Assembly (NCBI GenBank): GCA_018292915.2
Contig: JACVVK020000032.1
Location: 1,514,501-1,578,500 of the forward strand
Length of the DNA: 64,000 nt
Direction: 5' to 3'
From: Batillaria attramentaria
Lineage: Eukaryota > Mollusca > Gastropoda > Batillariidae
The notes under the pieces were generated by a model, which saw nothing but the letters and a program-made list of their open reading frames with translations, was not told where the DNA came from and did not search any database. This document shows, piece after piece, positions 1-43,057 of this stretch (position 1 is its first letter; each line of letters begins with the position of its first letter). Made by a program: the position numbers and the translations under genes.

Positions 1-30566
<30,566 letters not shown>

Positions 30567-30674
30567 GGCTGCGTCCTACCTGAAAACACACCAGGAATGT
30601 TATGTAGTGATCGCCAGCGCAATGTGACAGGGAGAACACACAACACACCTGGTCGCACATGCGTGCTGTCTCAC

Positions 30675-30720
30675 CTTTCGGTCGGTCGTCTGCTTCCGCA
30701 TCAGTAGGCGGGAGGGAGCG
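30675..30720 (-). other. Tentative 5' non-coding first exon and promoter side of the plakin gene
   Basis: A donor reading AAAG|GTGAGA ends at 30675, and 95 bp further on an acceptor (TTTTCAG) opens the exon holding the start codon. This suggests a short 5' UTR intron at 30674-30580. The upstream limit shown is arbitrary. A (CT)n tract at 30848-30880 lies upstream. No TATA box is evident. Confidence 0.35.
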
Positions 30721-30844
30721 GCTATTATTTTTGCAGCGGCTTAACGTAGTGCTGGCCGTGTGGAATGTACTGAGGGACGTGTCGCACTGATTAAAGCTGT
30801 GCGGGTTGTGTGTCCAGTGATGACGTAAAGGGAGAAAGGTGTAA

Positions 30845-30847
<3 letters not shown>

Positions 30848-30882
<35 letters not shown>

Positions 30883-30892
30883 GGGCTCTCTG

Positions 30893-30949
<57 letters not shown>

Positions 30950-31001
30950 CGTGCGTGTGTGCTGTCCTTACTTAGTTGGGATTTTTGTTTGTTTGTCTCT
31001 G

Positions 31002-31062
<61 letters not shown>

Positions 31063-31091
31063 TTACTAAGTTGGGATTTTTGTTTGTTTGT
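30848..31091. repeat. CT tract plus a tandem duplication carrying GT arrays
   Basis: (CT)n at 30848-30880, then two units sharing CTCTGTTG, (GT)n and TGCTGTCCTTACT/ TAGTTGGGATTTTTGTTTG, starting near 30887 and 30993. Each unit holds its own GT array. Confidence 0.9.
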
Positions 31092-31109
31092 TTGCTTTTT
31101 TAATTATTT

Positions 31110-31450
<341 letters not shown>

Positions 31451-31838
31451 TCGACATGCAGCACTGAACGCGGCTCGTCTCCTTTTTGCATGGTGTTGAA
31501 TACTTGGCTGAAGTTGAATTGATGCTTTCATGAAATTTGAGAATGCTTCCGAAAACAGGGATGAATATCTTTGTAAAGGAGACGTGTGGTTTCTTTCAAC
31601 GAAGGCATTCCACTGTAGGCCCGGTTTGTATAAATTTACGTGGCCCCCTCTTTCACAGTGCCAAGCTCACGATAGAGGCAAAAGGTAAAATCGGGCAGGT
31701 AAACTGATTCAGCTGGTTTCTGCTTCTTCAGTGGCTGAATTCACTCGACCGTATGTTGACGGAACTAAGTGTACGTGCCTCATCACTAAGGACCGTGAAC
31801 CAGAACAGAACAAATCCAGTGCAATCAGGGAAAAACTG

Positions 31839-31943
<105 letters not shown>

Positions 31944-32227
31944 TTTGTTGTTGCTGGCATTTGGAAAAAAAAGGTTGAATCGTATACATATCTCCAAGGA
32001 GCCAGATTTTGGCCCGCTAAAATTAAATTGATATAATACGGTTATGCATCGAACACGCGATTACTGTGATAAGCTGTCACCTACAGCTTATGATAACGCG
32101 ATTGTTTTTCTCCTGTTTACATGTCCTGCGGCTACTTTCACTCTAAAATAAAAAAGAGCCTCTATCTCTAGCCGCCCGTTTTTGTGATTAGCAGTCTCTG
32201 ATTGTTTATTTGCTGCTCAGTCAGTAC

Positions 32228-32228
<1 letters not shown>

Positions 32229-32294
<66 letters not shown>
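32229..32294. repeat. (GT)n microsatellite
   Basis: About 33 GT units, intergenic. Confidence 0.97.
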
Positions 32295-32296
<2 letters not shown>

Positions 32297-32746
32297 ATCA
32301 GAAAGAGGGAGAGAGTCAGTATTCACGTTCAGAATAACAACCTCATATTTCATGTCACTGAATGTATACCGACTACTGCGCCAAACTTCAGCCAACTAAA
32401 ACTTGCAGGCGAGTTTGTATACCCCTAGCTGGCGTTACACAACACTCATACCAACGCCTGGTATGTTTCGCCATACGTGATTTATTCCCTGCTTATGCAA
32501 GTTTGTGTAATAAAATGGCAATAGACACGAGCGGTCCAGCGTTGTCGAGTCCCTGTCAGGACGGCCTCTTCACACTTGCTGCTTTGGAAGACTGCGTCAC
32601 TACTGGTAGCATTTTAATGGTACAATCACATCAGTACGGGAAGGGGAAGGGGGTGGGGGTGGGGGCAAAATGGACGGGCGTTTTTCCGGTGCTACAGCAC
32701 CTTCATTCAGCCGGTTCTCACGCCACAGCACCGCGTTTTTTTTCCG

Positions 32747-32934
32747 GGGGAGCCGGGGTGGTAGAATGGTAGAGCGTTGGACTTCTAATGCTCGGGTCGT
32801 GAGTTCGATCCCGGTTGGGGCCAAATATTTGTGCTGGCTTTTTCATCGTTGCCCCGTCTTTGATATCACCCTATGTGGTGGAAAAGGACGTTAAACCCCC
32901 AAACACCCAACCACCCACCCACCCACCCACCCAC
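32747..32934 (+). mobile_element. SINE family A, full copy with target-site duplication
   Basis: The head GAGCCGGGGTGGTAGAATGG, with ACTTCTAAT in the anticodon-loop position and box B GAGTTCGATCCC, resembles tRNA-Arg(UCU). It is followed by the CATCGTTGCCCCGTCTTTGA body and a (CACC)n tail. Flanks CCGCGTTTTTTTTCCG (32731-32746) and CCGCGTTTTTTCCG (32935-32948) are a near-perfect duplication differing only in T-run length. Confidence 0.93.
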
Positions 32935-32949
32935 CCGCGTTTTTTCCGA

Positions 32950-34190
32950 ATTCCAAAGTGCCATAGGACCGGGTGAAAAAACCGCTTTGGCTTTTAAAAA
33001 GACTGAAAGGGTCGGTTTATCTACCAGAAACCGATTTGTACTGACAGCAACTGTTCTGTCTATCTAAGTCACACACTGGAACCTTTCGCCAATGTTCCAC
33101 GTTTAGTTGCTAGTTTGGCGTTTAGCGCCAATGACCAATAACTTTTGTCCCGTCAGTGGTTACTCATGAATGAATTCTTTACCTGTTACACATCGGCATG
33201 ACCCTCCCTCTGACCTGCTACATCAATTCTACAGCTGTTTCGATCTCCCCATCCCTCCCTCCCGGTCCCTTCCCATCTCCCGCTACACGCACACACTTTC
33301 TTCTAAGGGTGTATCAACGGGGATTCCCCTTTTTGTAAGCGATCGATCTTTCAGAACTGATTCAGCCTGACACACTCTAGTGTCCGCAGTATGACAGAGT
33401 GGCATGAAATCATGAAATGTCAAGGGTAAAGTAAAGCAAAATAAATAGGAGTGGAGGTAAACTGGGGTTGAACCCAGATTGTAGTTTAAACAGCCTCCTT
33501 GATCTACTCCTTATCTTGTCACTACGGATGTCCCAGCTTAAAGAAAATCTGCAAGAGCTTGCGAAAAAAAGAAAAAAAAAGAAAGAAACAGACCAGAATG
33601 ACTTTGCATACTCTTTGTGGATCAGCAAAAGGAAAAAGAAACTGTGTTCGGTGTGTCTGTGTTGATCAAAGGAAAGTGTTCGGACAAGACAAGCAAAGGC
33701 TTGGTAACAGGCAAACAGGTGAAACAGGACAAAATCCAAACCAACACTTCTTTCCTTACCTCGGTGTGGGCGTGTTCGTGCTTGTGTGTGAGAGTTTGTT
33801 TGTGTCCATTGCAAGTCGTCACGTGAGAGAAATGAATGACAATGCAGCATTGTGTCAAAGATGTGCACAGGCCTAGCGCGCCCGTTTGCTGACAAATGTC
33901 TCATCTGCGAAAACACGTTCAGCCACCGGGGACTCTGCTACTGTAGTGTGACGGTCATCTGATTGTCCACAGCCTGTGTTGGTGTGACCTCAGTGGGACA
34001 GCTGGTGCTATGGTGTGACCGGTAAACACAGAAACACTGACCTTGGCTCACGTTTTTTTTTGAATTAATGTAGGAACAGGTCAAGGCTACGTGTGACCAG
34101 TTGCAAGTTGCATTCTTCTGGGTACGATGTCTTCACATCAGATGGCGGTAGCTAGAGAATCCTTCCTTCCTTCCAGACCATATTTTTGTC
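32950..34190. other. Intergenic, no gene recognised
   Basis: Mixed sequence with A-rich and T-rich stretches. A 125-codon frame on the plus strand and a 168-codon frame opposite it (33.4-33.9 kb) have no recognisable motif and no splice or promoter support. Confidence 0.45.
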
Positions 34191-34258
34191 ACGATGAATA
34201 GACTAATACACTAATAAAGCGACTCACTGCGAGTGGGTTGATATCTCATCATTTATAC

Positions 34259-34433
34259 GGGAGCCGGGGTGGCCGAATGGTAGAGCGTTGGACTTCTAAT
34301 GCTCGGGTCGTGAGTTCGTATCCCGGCTGGGGCCAAATATTTCTGCTGGCTTTTTCATCGTTGCCCCGTCTTTGACATCACCCGTACTATGATGTGGTGG
34401 AAAAGGACGTTAAACTCCCAAACACCCACCCAC
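34259..34433 (+). mobile_element. SINE family A, full copy
   Basis: Head GAGCCGGGGTGGCCGAATGG (box A TGGCCGAATGG), TTGGACTTCTAATGCTC, box B GAGTTCG. The tail is CACCCACCCACTTACC. Flanks CTCATCATTTATACG and CTCAGCATGTATACG look like a diverged target duplication. Confidence 0.93.
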
Positions 34434-34587
34434 TTACCCCTCAGCATGTATACGCCACTTTGGTGATGTAAATGTTTGACCGATATAGTTATGCACGTAA
34501 ACGTTGATTCCAGAAAACTTCTGGCTAAAGAATAGCTTTGGAACATGGCCTATGTTCGAGATTATGAGAAGTTGTTATAAGCGTCGA

Positions 34588-34768
34588 GGGTGGGTGGGTG
34601 TTTGAGAGTTTAACGTCCTTTCCCACCGCGTAAGGGTGATACCAAGGTGATATCAAAGACGGGGCAACGAGAAAAAGGCCAGCATAAATATTAAGCCCCA
34701 GCCGGGATTCGAATCCACGGCCCGAGCATTTAAAGTCCAACGCTATACTATTCGACTATCCCGGCTCG
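34588..34768 (-). mobile_element. SINE family A, full copy, opposite orientation
   Basis: (GGGT)n tail at the left and a complete tRNA-like head at the right. The stretch GGTGATACCAAGGTGATATC shows a small internal duplication. It lies 155 bp from the preceding SINE. Confidence 0.92.
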
Positions 34769-35224
34769 AGTAATCAGCGTTGAAGCCTACACCACTGAAA
34801 CTAATAAAATGATTGAATTACATTGAATATGAACTGAACTGAACTGGATTGACTTGAATTGCATTGATTTAAATTGCACTGCATTGAATGGGCTTGAACT
34901 GTGGCAGCCGTTTGCTGAATGATCTGTTGTTTTTCTCTGACTCCCCAAGCGTCCTGGGTAGACTGTCAGTACAGGCATCTACCACTACGTTGAACCACAC
35001 GCACTCGCTCACCTAGTCCCATGTGGTCTCAAAAGTTAACTTCCCTTAATTCCATATAATCTTGTTCTAAGGCGTCGGGCTACGCGGGATAAGCAAGTCC
35101 ACAACGCTGGTGCCTGTAATTATTTTTGTAATCAACTGATTACGCTTGTATATAATAAAGGGTTCAAATTTCAGGTAGCACTGTAAGCACAAATGTTCAT
35201 GTATATCAAGTCTGTCGTGTAACC

Positions 35225-35400
35225 GATGGGTTTGTTGGTTAGTTGGTTGGCTGGTTGGCTGGGGTTTAACCCACTTTCTCCTCAACCACGTAAAGGTCAT
35301 ATAAAAGACAGAGCAAAGAGGGAAAATGCTCTGTCATGATGTTTGGCTTTCAGCAGGAAATTGAACTCAAGACCAGGCTCCGCATGTAGAAGTCGAGGTT
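35225..35400 (-). mobile_element. Diverged tRNA-derived SINE, relative of family A
   Basis: (GGTT)n and (GGCT)n tail, GGGGTTTAACCCACTTTCTC, CATATAAAAGACAGAGCAAA, then a weak B-box region. The architecture is that of family A with low similarity. Confidence 0.5.
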
Positions 35401-36299
35401 AGGGATTTTAGCCCCGGGTTAGAGTCTAACCTCGAACTAAACTAGCTCTAAGGTTAAATTTTCTATTGTTTTTCTTTTAAATCAGGAAACGGGTCCATTC
35501 CAGCAAGATGCCTAAGCCGTTATAGAAGGATTTATTTCTTCCTTTCTTCGCCTCCTTTTATATATATATATAATTTTGTTGGGTTTTTTTTTTTGTTTCT
35601 TTTGTCCGTGGGTTAAATTAACCTCGACTTTTACATTCGGGCCCTGAGCACTGACAGTCTGAAGCTTTATCAGATCGCCTGTTCCGACTCCCTCTTGTGG
35701 TCAAAGGAATAAAAATACATGTAACAGAAACAGAGAAAGTCGTGTTCGTATATTGTTCACCATTAGTCAGTTCGTGATAAAAAAAAAATGCAATGTCTAC
35801 CACTTTCTCGGGACATGAAAGGACCACTAAACCGACTTTCAAATGGGTACAGCGCTCATGGAAATTAAATGCGAGGTTTCTTCCACATCTAAATGCTGAC
35901 AAGCACGCTACTTATCACTATATTCTCAGCTATGCCGAGTCACGAAACCGCTCTATATGAAACTGCCGTCATGTACAGTCATCACGGTCATGCAGAAAAA
36001 GAGGCGTACTTACTACTTAGCGCCTAAATGCCGGTAACTACACACAACATGACAGCAACCAAGCTGACAGCAATTTCACCATGGGACTGAAAACGACACT
36101 ATAAATCATAATTTGTTTGCGTGAGTAAAGGGAGAGAGTGAAAGTGACTAGGACAGGGAGGGCAAACGTCAGTGAATGAGCTTTGTGTGCCTTCTTTCAT
36201 AAATCCATACATACACGTTTGTATATGACAACGCACGCATCTGATTGCATATATGAATGTGATATTGCTGATAACAACACCAGGAGAGGGCTAATGTTG

Positions 36300-36500
36300 G
36301 CGCATAAACAGAGCGCCTTGCTGTGAGTGGATTAATTTCTCAGCATGTTTACGCCACTTTGGTAATGCAAATGTTTGCCCGATATGATTATGCACGTAAA
36401 CACACATGTAGAACACCTCTGGCAAAAGACGAGTTCTGGAACTACGGGGCCTGTGTATGATCAGTTATGCTCAGTGTTGAAACCTAAACTGAAACCTAAA
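36300..36500. repeat. Dispersed repeat, copy 2, without SINE insertions
   Basis: It parallels the 34.2-34.8 kb copy across both SINE insertion points and holds no insert: TCTCAGCATGTTTACGCCAC at the first, and near 36465 at the second. Confidence 0.8.
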
Positions 36501-36731
36501 GCGAAAATGAGTCGCTAAGACACATGGGTACTACTTGGATATCATTGTCTTGTTCGTATAATGAATGATTTTCTCCGCGTTACGTTGGTGTTTATACCAA
36601 AAAAAAAAAAAAAAAACCCAAAAAAAACCTTGCGTTTCAAACTGAACAAATTACCTTGAAACAACAACATAACAACGACGACGACGACGACGACAGCAGC
36701 AATATGAAACCGCAATATTACACTCTTTGAG

Positions 36732-36860
36732 GGGTGGGGTGGGTGTTTGGGAGTTTAACGTCCTTTTCCACCACATACGGGTGATATCAAAGACGGGGCA
36801 ACGATGAAAAAGGCAGCACAAATATTTGGCCCCAGCCGGGATACGAACTCACGACCCGAG
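36732..36860 (-). mobile_element. SINE family A, 5'-truncated copy with 11-bp target-site duplication
   Basis: CACTCTTTGAG at 36721-36731 and again at 36861-36871. The head stops at the CTCGGGTCGTGAG part, so the left half of the tRNA-like region was never copied. This fits incomplete reverse transcription. Confidence 0.92.
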
Positions 36861-37677
36861 CACTCTTTGAGAGTGAAAGCGAAACCACCACTATGAGGAA
36901 AAACTAATGTCTAGTACAAGTCTAGCTGTAACTGGGACAAGAAGACAGCGACCTATGACGTAAAGACAAGGGGTGGGGAGGGGGGGGGGAGATAGGTTGG
37001 ACACCCTGCTGGCAAGCTGCAGGACCTGTTTGTGGGGAATGCAGTCCGGCTGGCGCTGACAACACGCTCCCCACACATACTCCTTGTCACATCCTGCGAG
37101 CAGAAACATCCCTGGCAACTCTGGTATGGCCACAATTTCAAACTTCTGTGGCCGCGACAGTGTTAAAGTAGAACTTGAGCAAAGTTAGCTGCCACTTACT
37201 GTTGTGTAAAAACTTCCGTTTTTGAAGATAAAACTCTCTCTCTCCTGGAAAGCTATGCAATACATGTTCAACGATACACTTGCATGCCATGATACCCTGC
37301 TTCGTCTATGGCTTTCTGGGCCAAAATTCCTATTACTGACTCTCAGGAATCAAAACAATTCACTGCTCTCACCGATGAATTTCTGGCCTAATCAGACAGT
37401 CTTGACTATGTCTGAGCTTAACCTTCGTTTTACTCTGAGCACACATCTAAAGTTTATATTTCACTCTAAATGCGTATGACAGGCATATAGTACAGTGTGG
37501 AAAACATTTCATCAAATGCGCTGAATCTGTGCACCAGGGTCAGTCACTTGGGTCACAAAATAGCATCGACTCTGGCCGGCGTGTAAGTTGTTCTAGAAGT
37601 GTACCGCGTACTGAGCAGACGACGTTATTTGGTTGCGGATTGATGACCAGCTAGACGACGCTGATTGGTGGACATTA

Positions 37678-37935
37678 TTAGAAGATTTGTCGAGCCCCAG
37701 TGTAGCCAGGAATGGACCGTAGGCTTAAGAAAGTCGTAGTTCTCACATTAGAAGCCACAAGGTCACGAAAACGGTCGCGAGGGTCAAATGAAACATCCTT
37801 CTCTTTGGCAAACAACCTCAGAGTTTCGAGAGCGGCAGTTTTCCATCTCAGCGGCGTTGCGAACATAGAGGCTTTAACCCTTTCACTGCCACCGTCGCAG
37901 GATTCCATGAATCGCAGCAGTAGTCCCACTGTCAA
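37678..37935 (-). other. 85-codon frame of unknown origin, overlapping a MITE end
   Basis: The translation includes LETLRLFAKEKDVSFDPRDR and looks non-repetitive. Its N-terminal part runs into the MITE at 37874. No splice support and no known motif; it could be a transposon or gene relic. Confidence 0.2.
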
Positions 37936-38092
37936 ATTAGTTAAAAAATGTTTGATCTAGACTTTCCAGTAGTTGAGAGGAAAAAAACCTCTTTGGATGC
38001 AGTATAGGTTTTGATTCCTGTTTACAGCAGAGTGACGTGAAGACATGTTATCCGTGAGTGAACTGAACCGCTTCTGACAGTGAAAGGGTTAA
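37874..38092. mobile_element. piggyBac-like MITE bounded by TTAA
   Basis: TTAACCCTTTCACTG (37874-37888) and CAGTGAAAGGGTTAA (38078-38092) are perfect inverted ends of a 219-bp segment. Similarity extends three more bases with one mismatch. A TTAA target with CCCTTT termini is the signature of the piggyBac superfamily. There is no transposase frame, so the element is non-autonomous. Confidence 0.88.
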
Positions 38093-38099
38093 CGTTCTC

Positions 38100-39440
38100 A
38101 ATAGCTTTGCCTTGGTCCCAAAAGTGTGTTTCGCTTAGTTGCGAAACTGTATGATCGTGAAAAAAATACTGCTTTTCTGATATTATCGGTAAAGATCCAG
38201 AATAACGAAGTCTCTTGCTTTGTCATCGTACTACTACTAGTATACTCTTGCCAAAAGGTCCGTGCTGACAATACGTCTCAAGAGATCTTGTTTCAACAGT
38301 TGGCACAGGTTAGTATCAGTGTTGGCAAAACCAGGGTAGCGGGAATGCCAAAAATTCTCGTATGTCGTTACACTACACTGCAGTCAACTAGGTAGTCTAA
38401 TGAACCAGCTTTACACTGCACACTCCACGCAGTTCTAAACGCGGCTCACTCGCGCAAACGCTTTCGGACAAGCAGAAGGAATGGCCATAAGTCGGCTATC
38501 GGTGTTGCGTGGCTTAGAAAAGCGACTGGACACTGGCTGGTAAACTGGTCACTGCACTGTTGCGACCAGAAGTGGGGACGGCATTCTGCCAATCAGGGTG
38601 TAGGAAATCTGTGTCGGGGGGTTTTAGTGGCACCATGCCTGGGGCGATGGTCTGAGATTAACGGCCAGCCCCCTACAAAGGTATCGCTACAGCTGAATTG
38701 GCGCGCTTAAGTGAGAATGTATAACGTGCTTCCGATAATAACCCAGTGAAAGCGAGAAGGAGGGATAACCCTTGACTGACGGGTCAAACAGTTTAAAGGC
38801 GACTTCGGGATTAAGACATTTGAAAGAACGGATTATACAGCCAATGATTAAAAAACGGAAAGCCAAAAGACCTGATCGTGAAACTTTGGGTCCAGAAACG
38901 GAATGCAACGCATTTATTTATGACGCAGAAAGCATGTAAAGCACTACAAATTGGTTTTTTTTTTTTTTTTTTACAAAACACATAATTTTGACGCGAAGCA
39001 CCTACAAATAGCCCTTGAGCATTTCAGACAAATAAGCATTGCGAATAATCAGTGCAACGAGGTGAACATGTCTTCATTAGACGTAATTTCAGACATCTGC
39101 ATCTCATTCTGAGCAAGTCCGCGATTGGCTTTGAGTGTGTCACGAACGTCAGAAACCGCTTTTCATTTACGTGACTTTTTCTTTTTCTCAAACAAGGAAA
39201 ACACTTAGTCTTGTGGTGACTCACTCAAACCACAAGGAAAAAACAATTTCACATGGACAAACGACTTTGTTTCACAACCACTTGTTCCTCGTGTAATGCT
39301 TGTTTCATTCTCTTGGACATGCTCGGCTGGCTCTTCAACAACCCTTCTCAAGATGTTGTCCACAAAACGCCCCAAAGTTTCTCTGGTCATCTGACCACAC
39401 AGACCACTACAAGAATCAAAATTTAAATGCAAAGTGTGTG
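38100..39440. other. Intergenic, no gene recognised
   Basis: Short frames only, and a poly-T run near 38955. No array or element was recognised. Confidence 0.4.
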
Positions 39441-39451
39441 TGTGTGTGTGT

Positions 39452-39578
39452 GGGGGGGGGGGGTTGGGAGTTTAACGTTCTTTTCCACCACGTAAGGGTG
39501 ACACCAAAGACGGGGCAACGAGAAAAAGGCCAGCACAAATATTTGGCCCCAGCCGGGATTCGAACTCACGACCCGAGG
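39452..39578 (-). mobile_element. SINE family A, head-truncated copy next to a GT/G tract
   Basis: (GT)n and a poly-G run lead into GGGAGTTTAACGTTCTTTTC and GGCCCCAGCCGGGATTCGAA. The element stops at the CCCGAG position. Adjacent 39580-39700 has a second tRNA-like B-box stretch (GGGGTTCAAACCCTCGAT). Confidence 0.85.
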
Positions 39579-40290
39579 GGACTGGCTGTTTTGAGGTTTC
39601 ACGCTTTTTTCAAAGACGCAGGCACTGGAAAAAGCCTGTACAAATTTGCCTCTGTCGGGGTTCAAACCCTCGATCGCCGATCTGGAGATTTCCACGGCGG
39701 AATAACTTAGCATATCTTGTGATCACTGGTACACCGACTGCACTGGCCTGTACGGTGGCTTGAGCGTGAAGGCTCCGCGTGTGACAAGAATCTCACTATT
39801 TTGAATCACGGAGCAGGCATGCCTAATTGAGTCATCATAGTCGTATCCAGATGGGATAGCGCGTAGGATGCATGGCATGTTTACTCCACCCAGTGCCATC
39901 GGCTGTGGACACTGCAGTAAGGGTATCTTCTGCTGATAATGCAGATACATGTATGTATGACTGTGACGTAAGCTTTATGACGGCAAATCGTTTGACATTT
40001 CGTAAGTTCGGGAGTCTCCGTTTCGTTGGCATTCCGCTGATTTTATTAAAATACCTTTGTGCTGTAAGCACAACAGCCATTCATTTTGCACTAGTTAACG
40101 ATGCATCGCTGACTGCATATATGGATCTTATCACTATATACAATTTTAGAGACGGAAAATGAACAGAGCTCGATACATGACTAAACTGACACCTGTCAAA
40201 TGCCTTCAGGGCCACCAACAGAAATATGTTATGAAAACAACTGTATTGGTTTCGTGGTAGCAGCTGGGTGTGACCCTCCAGACGTGAGTG

Positions 40291-40460
40291 GGTGTGTCTG
40301 TGGTGTTTGGGAGTTTAACGTCCTTTTTCACCAGATATGGGTGATATCAAAGACGGGGCAACGAGAAAAAGGCCTGCACAAATGGCCCCAGCCGGGATTC
40401 GAACTCAGGACCCGTGCATTTAAAGTACAACGCTCTACCATTAGGCCACCCCGGCTCCCC
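40291..40460 (-). mobile_element. SINE family A, full copy
   Basis: GGTGTTTGGGAGTTTAACGT core, and a complete head at the right (minus-strand GGAGCCGGGGTGGCCTAATG). The tail is degenerate (GTGGGTGTGTCTGTGG). Confidence 0.92.
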
Positions 40461-40469
40461 CTTCAAACG

Positions 40470-42450
40470 TAATGTGTGTTTCCGTGATCATTTTTGCTGA
40501 CACCTGGCTTGAGCAATCTAGGCACTTTACGTTTCATCGTGTTGATAACTGATCGAGCATTGTATAAGCTGTCGCCATTGACAGACTACTACATGTATCA
40601 CACTGTATAATGATCAAGACAATTGATCAAGTTGTATCCCAGTAACCGACTGAACTATTAAGGCCCTTTGACACAGTCAAAAAATCAGCTTCCGGTCTTG
40701 GCGCAACCGTAAAAACTATCAACGCCCAGCAGGTGGTTTGAAACCTCCGACCAGTGCATTTGAAACTCAGTGCATTCCCGGGGATTATGTACTGTTACTT
40801 TTGGGAATGGTGGGGCATTTGTTTTCGGAAAGATGGGCCCACCGACCCACATAACTCAAACGCCCCCTTTGTGGGACGTTCGTGAATGCTCGGGCAGTTA
40901 CAATAGCTGAGTGTAAACAAGAAGCACGCACCTGTGAAAAGCTGTCTCTCTCCACTCAAGCACGCCCTAAAGAGGGCGGGTATCACTTGACTGTGGCAGC
41001 TGTGCAGAAAAGGCACATCCTACCCACAGTCCGAGCAGTAAGGGCCAGAAACACAGGTACTCCCGACACAGGCACAACGGAATCTGTCCCACAACAGGAA
41101 AGAGGTAAATCCAAGTTGGCGCACACCTGTCAAAGCAGCGTCATATTCCTCCAGGTGGGGTTTTCACACTGAGAGTATTGCAGGCAGCGACGGACAGGCC
41201 GACCGGCTGGCCCGCTTTGGCATACGCTTCTCCACACGCTACAAAACCGCACACACACACGCTTCTCAACACACCAGCCACCTATAGCCATTGACACAGG
41301 CCAGCCGCAGTGCTTTCCCCGAGAACGGGTCGCCCCGTGTCGAAAATAGACCCGTGACCTCTTGACGTCACGCGTCCACGTGACTGTCCCTTTAATCTCG
41401 GTCTGTGTCCTTAAAAGTACCAGGTGTGCACGGGCCGTCTTGCCCCTGCTGCCCAACGATACAGACCGAGTAGAGATTGCAGTTCAGTGAGGAAGGGATG
41501 ATTAAAATGCATTGCTGACACGAAATCAAAGCTCGGTGTGACAGAACTATGACACGAATGTATCTGTTCAACTGTTCATCGTTTGGTTTTCCGGGTAATG
41601 TTTTGTTCAGGAAGACAAGATAGCGAAAAAACAAAACCACACAAAAACAAAAAAACAACGAGATATATCTGTCTGTTGCCGCAGAAGTGCAGTTTTTAAT
41701 TATAAACATCAGCAAACCTGCCTGCTTTGTTTTTTTTTATAATTATTATTAACCATCTTTGAATTAAACTCCACCTTTTCATTTCATTTAAAAAGGTTTT
41801 AAAAAAGTGTATGCTGTGGTTTATACATAATCAGTGCCAATTTTCTAAACGAACAAAAGTCCACAATACTCACTATAACAAAACTGGGTAAAAAAAAAGT
41901 TTTTTTTTTTTTCAACAGTAGTGTGCACACAGTAGCCCGGATGTGTTGCAGCCACTTCATGAAGTTTTCAGGAATTGAAACTGACACGTGACAGGGGGCT
42001 TTTCATATATCGCGACTATGCCTTACACAATTTTTTTCCAACGGGGAAACAGAGATAATCGTATGGCTTTGTGGCGAGCGTACGTTAGCATCTTTTCATC
42101 ACACGCTTGGCTGGTTTCAATTTCTAGGCCATGGGATCGGTTGCTGATCAAATGCCTGGGAGCTGTACCGTGCACAATGGTCTGTTCCGCTTGAATTCAG
42201 CTCTTACTGTGAAAAGGTGCCGCGGTCAGTGAACCGTGAAAATAGTACTGGCAATGTTTGGCCATTTAGAACGAATATGTCTCATGAAAGAAGGCACCGG
42301 TAAGTCGATGTTAACAACAACAGAAAAGGACGATTGAGTGTTACAGTAGCACCAAGCGAGGCTAGTCGTTGCGACTTGATCAGAGGGATCCACTGTGTCA
42401 CCGGGGCTAGCAGCTCGGCTGTCGTGGTAGCCGGGCAAGCGCTAACCCCA
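40470..42450. other. Intergenic, no gene recognised
   Basis: Mixed composition. Short unlinked frames only, with T-rich and A-rich patches near 41640-41900. Confidence 0.4.
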
Positions 42451-42452
42451 AA

Positions 42453-42671
42453 ACAACAACAACAACAACAACAACCCTCCCCCGAAAAACAGCAACAAAA
42501 AACAACCAAAACACACAAAAGCCCCAAAACAACGGCATACCAAAAACGAAAAAAACCTACAACTACAAGAAACAAAAACAAAAATAAATTCCGAAACCAA
42601 AACCGAAAGAACGACGAAACGAAAACCCAAAAGACAAAACACACAAAACAAAAAGCACACAACAACAGCAA
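42453..42671. repeat. T-poor A/C-rich low-complexity tract
   Basis: (CAA)n followed by about 200 bp of irregular A/C sequence with few T or G. This explains the long Q/K/T-rich frame on one strand and the F/L/C/V-rich frame on the other. Confidence 0.85.
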
Positions 42672-42894
42672 TAACCCACACTTGTGACTTTATTTCACCA
42701 CTGTATATATTAAGTTCAGAAAACAGACTACTGAAAAGTAGATATTGCATCCAGTCTTTGATTGTGCGAAATGTTTGAAGGAGTTTATTTACACAGGCTT
42801 CTCTTCGATACGTCTAATAAAGGCTTTCAAAAAGGAAACAAAAGACAAACACTCAAACAAACCCGGAAATAACGTATGGGCAGACACTGCTGGG

Positions 42895-43057
<163 letters not shown>

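Larger units (their letters stand above)
34205..34805. repeat. Dispersed ~250-bp repeat, copy 1, interrupted by two SINEs
   Basis: After removing SINE family A copies at 34259-34433 and 34588-34768, the remaining blocks match 36300-36500, for example CCACTTTGGTGATGTAAATG and TTATGCACGTAAAC. Confidence 0.82.

Noticed and set aside
32759..32825. tRNA-Arg-like sequence with A and B boxes
   Set aside because: It continues directly into a SINE body and tail, has a target duplication and many sister copies, and does not form a clean seven-base-pair acceptor stem. The same applies to the heads at 34.26, 56.0 and 59.8 kb.
33410..33916. 168-codon minus-strand frame with an overlapping 125-codon plus-strand frame
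   Set aside because: Composition follows A/T-rich patches. No domain, no convincing splice sites, and both strands are equally open.
42334..42750. 117-codon Q/K/T-rich frame and opposing F/V/C-rich frames
   Set aside because: They are produced by the A/C-rich tract. No start context, splice sites or family motif.
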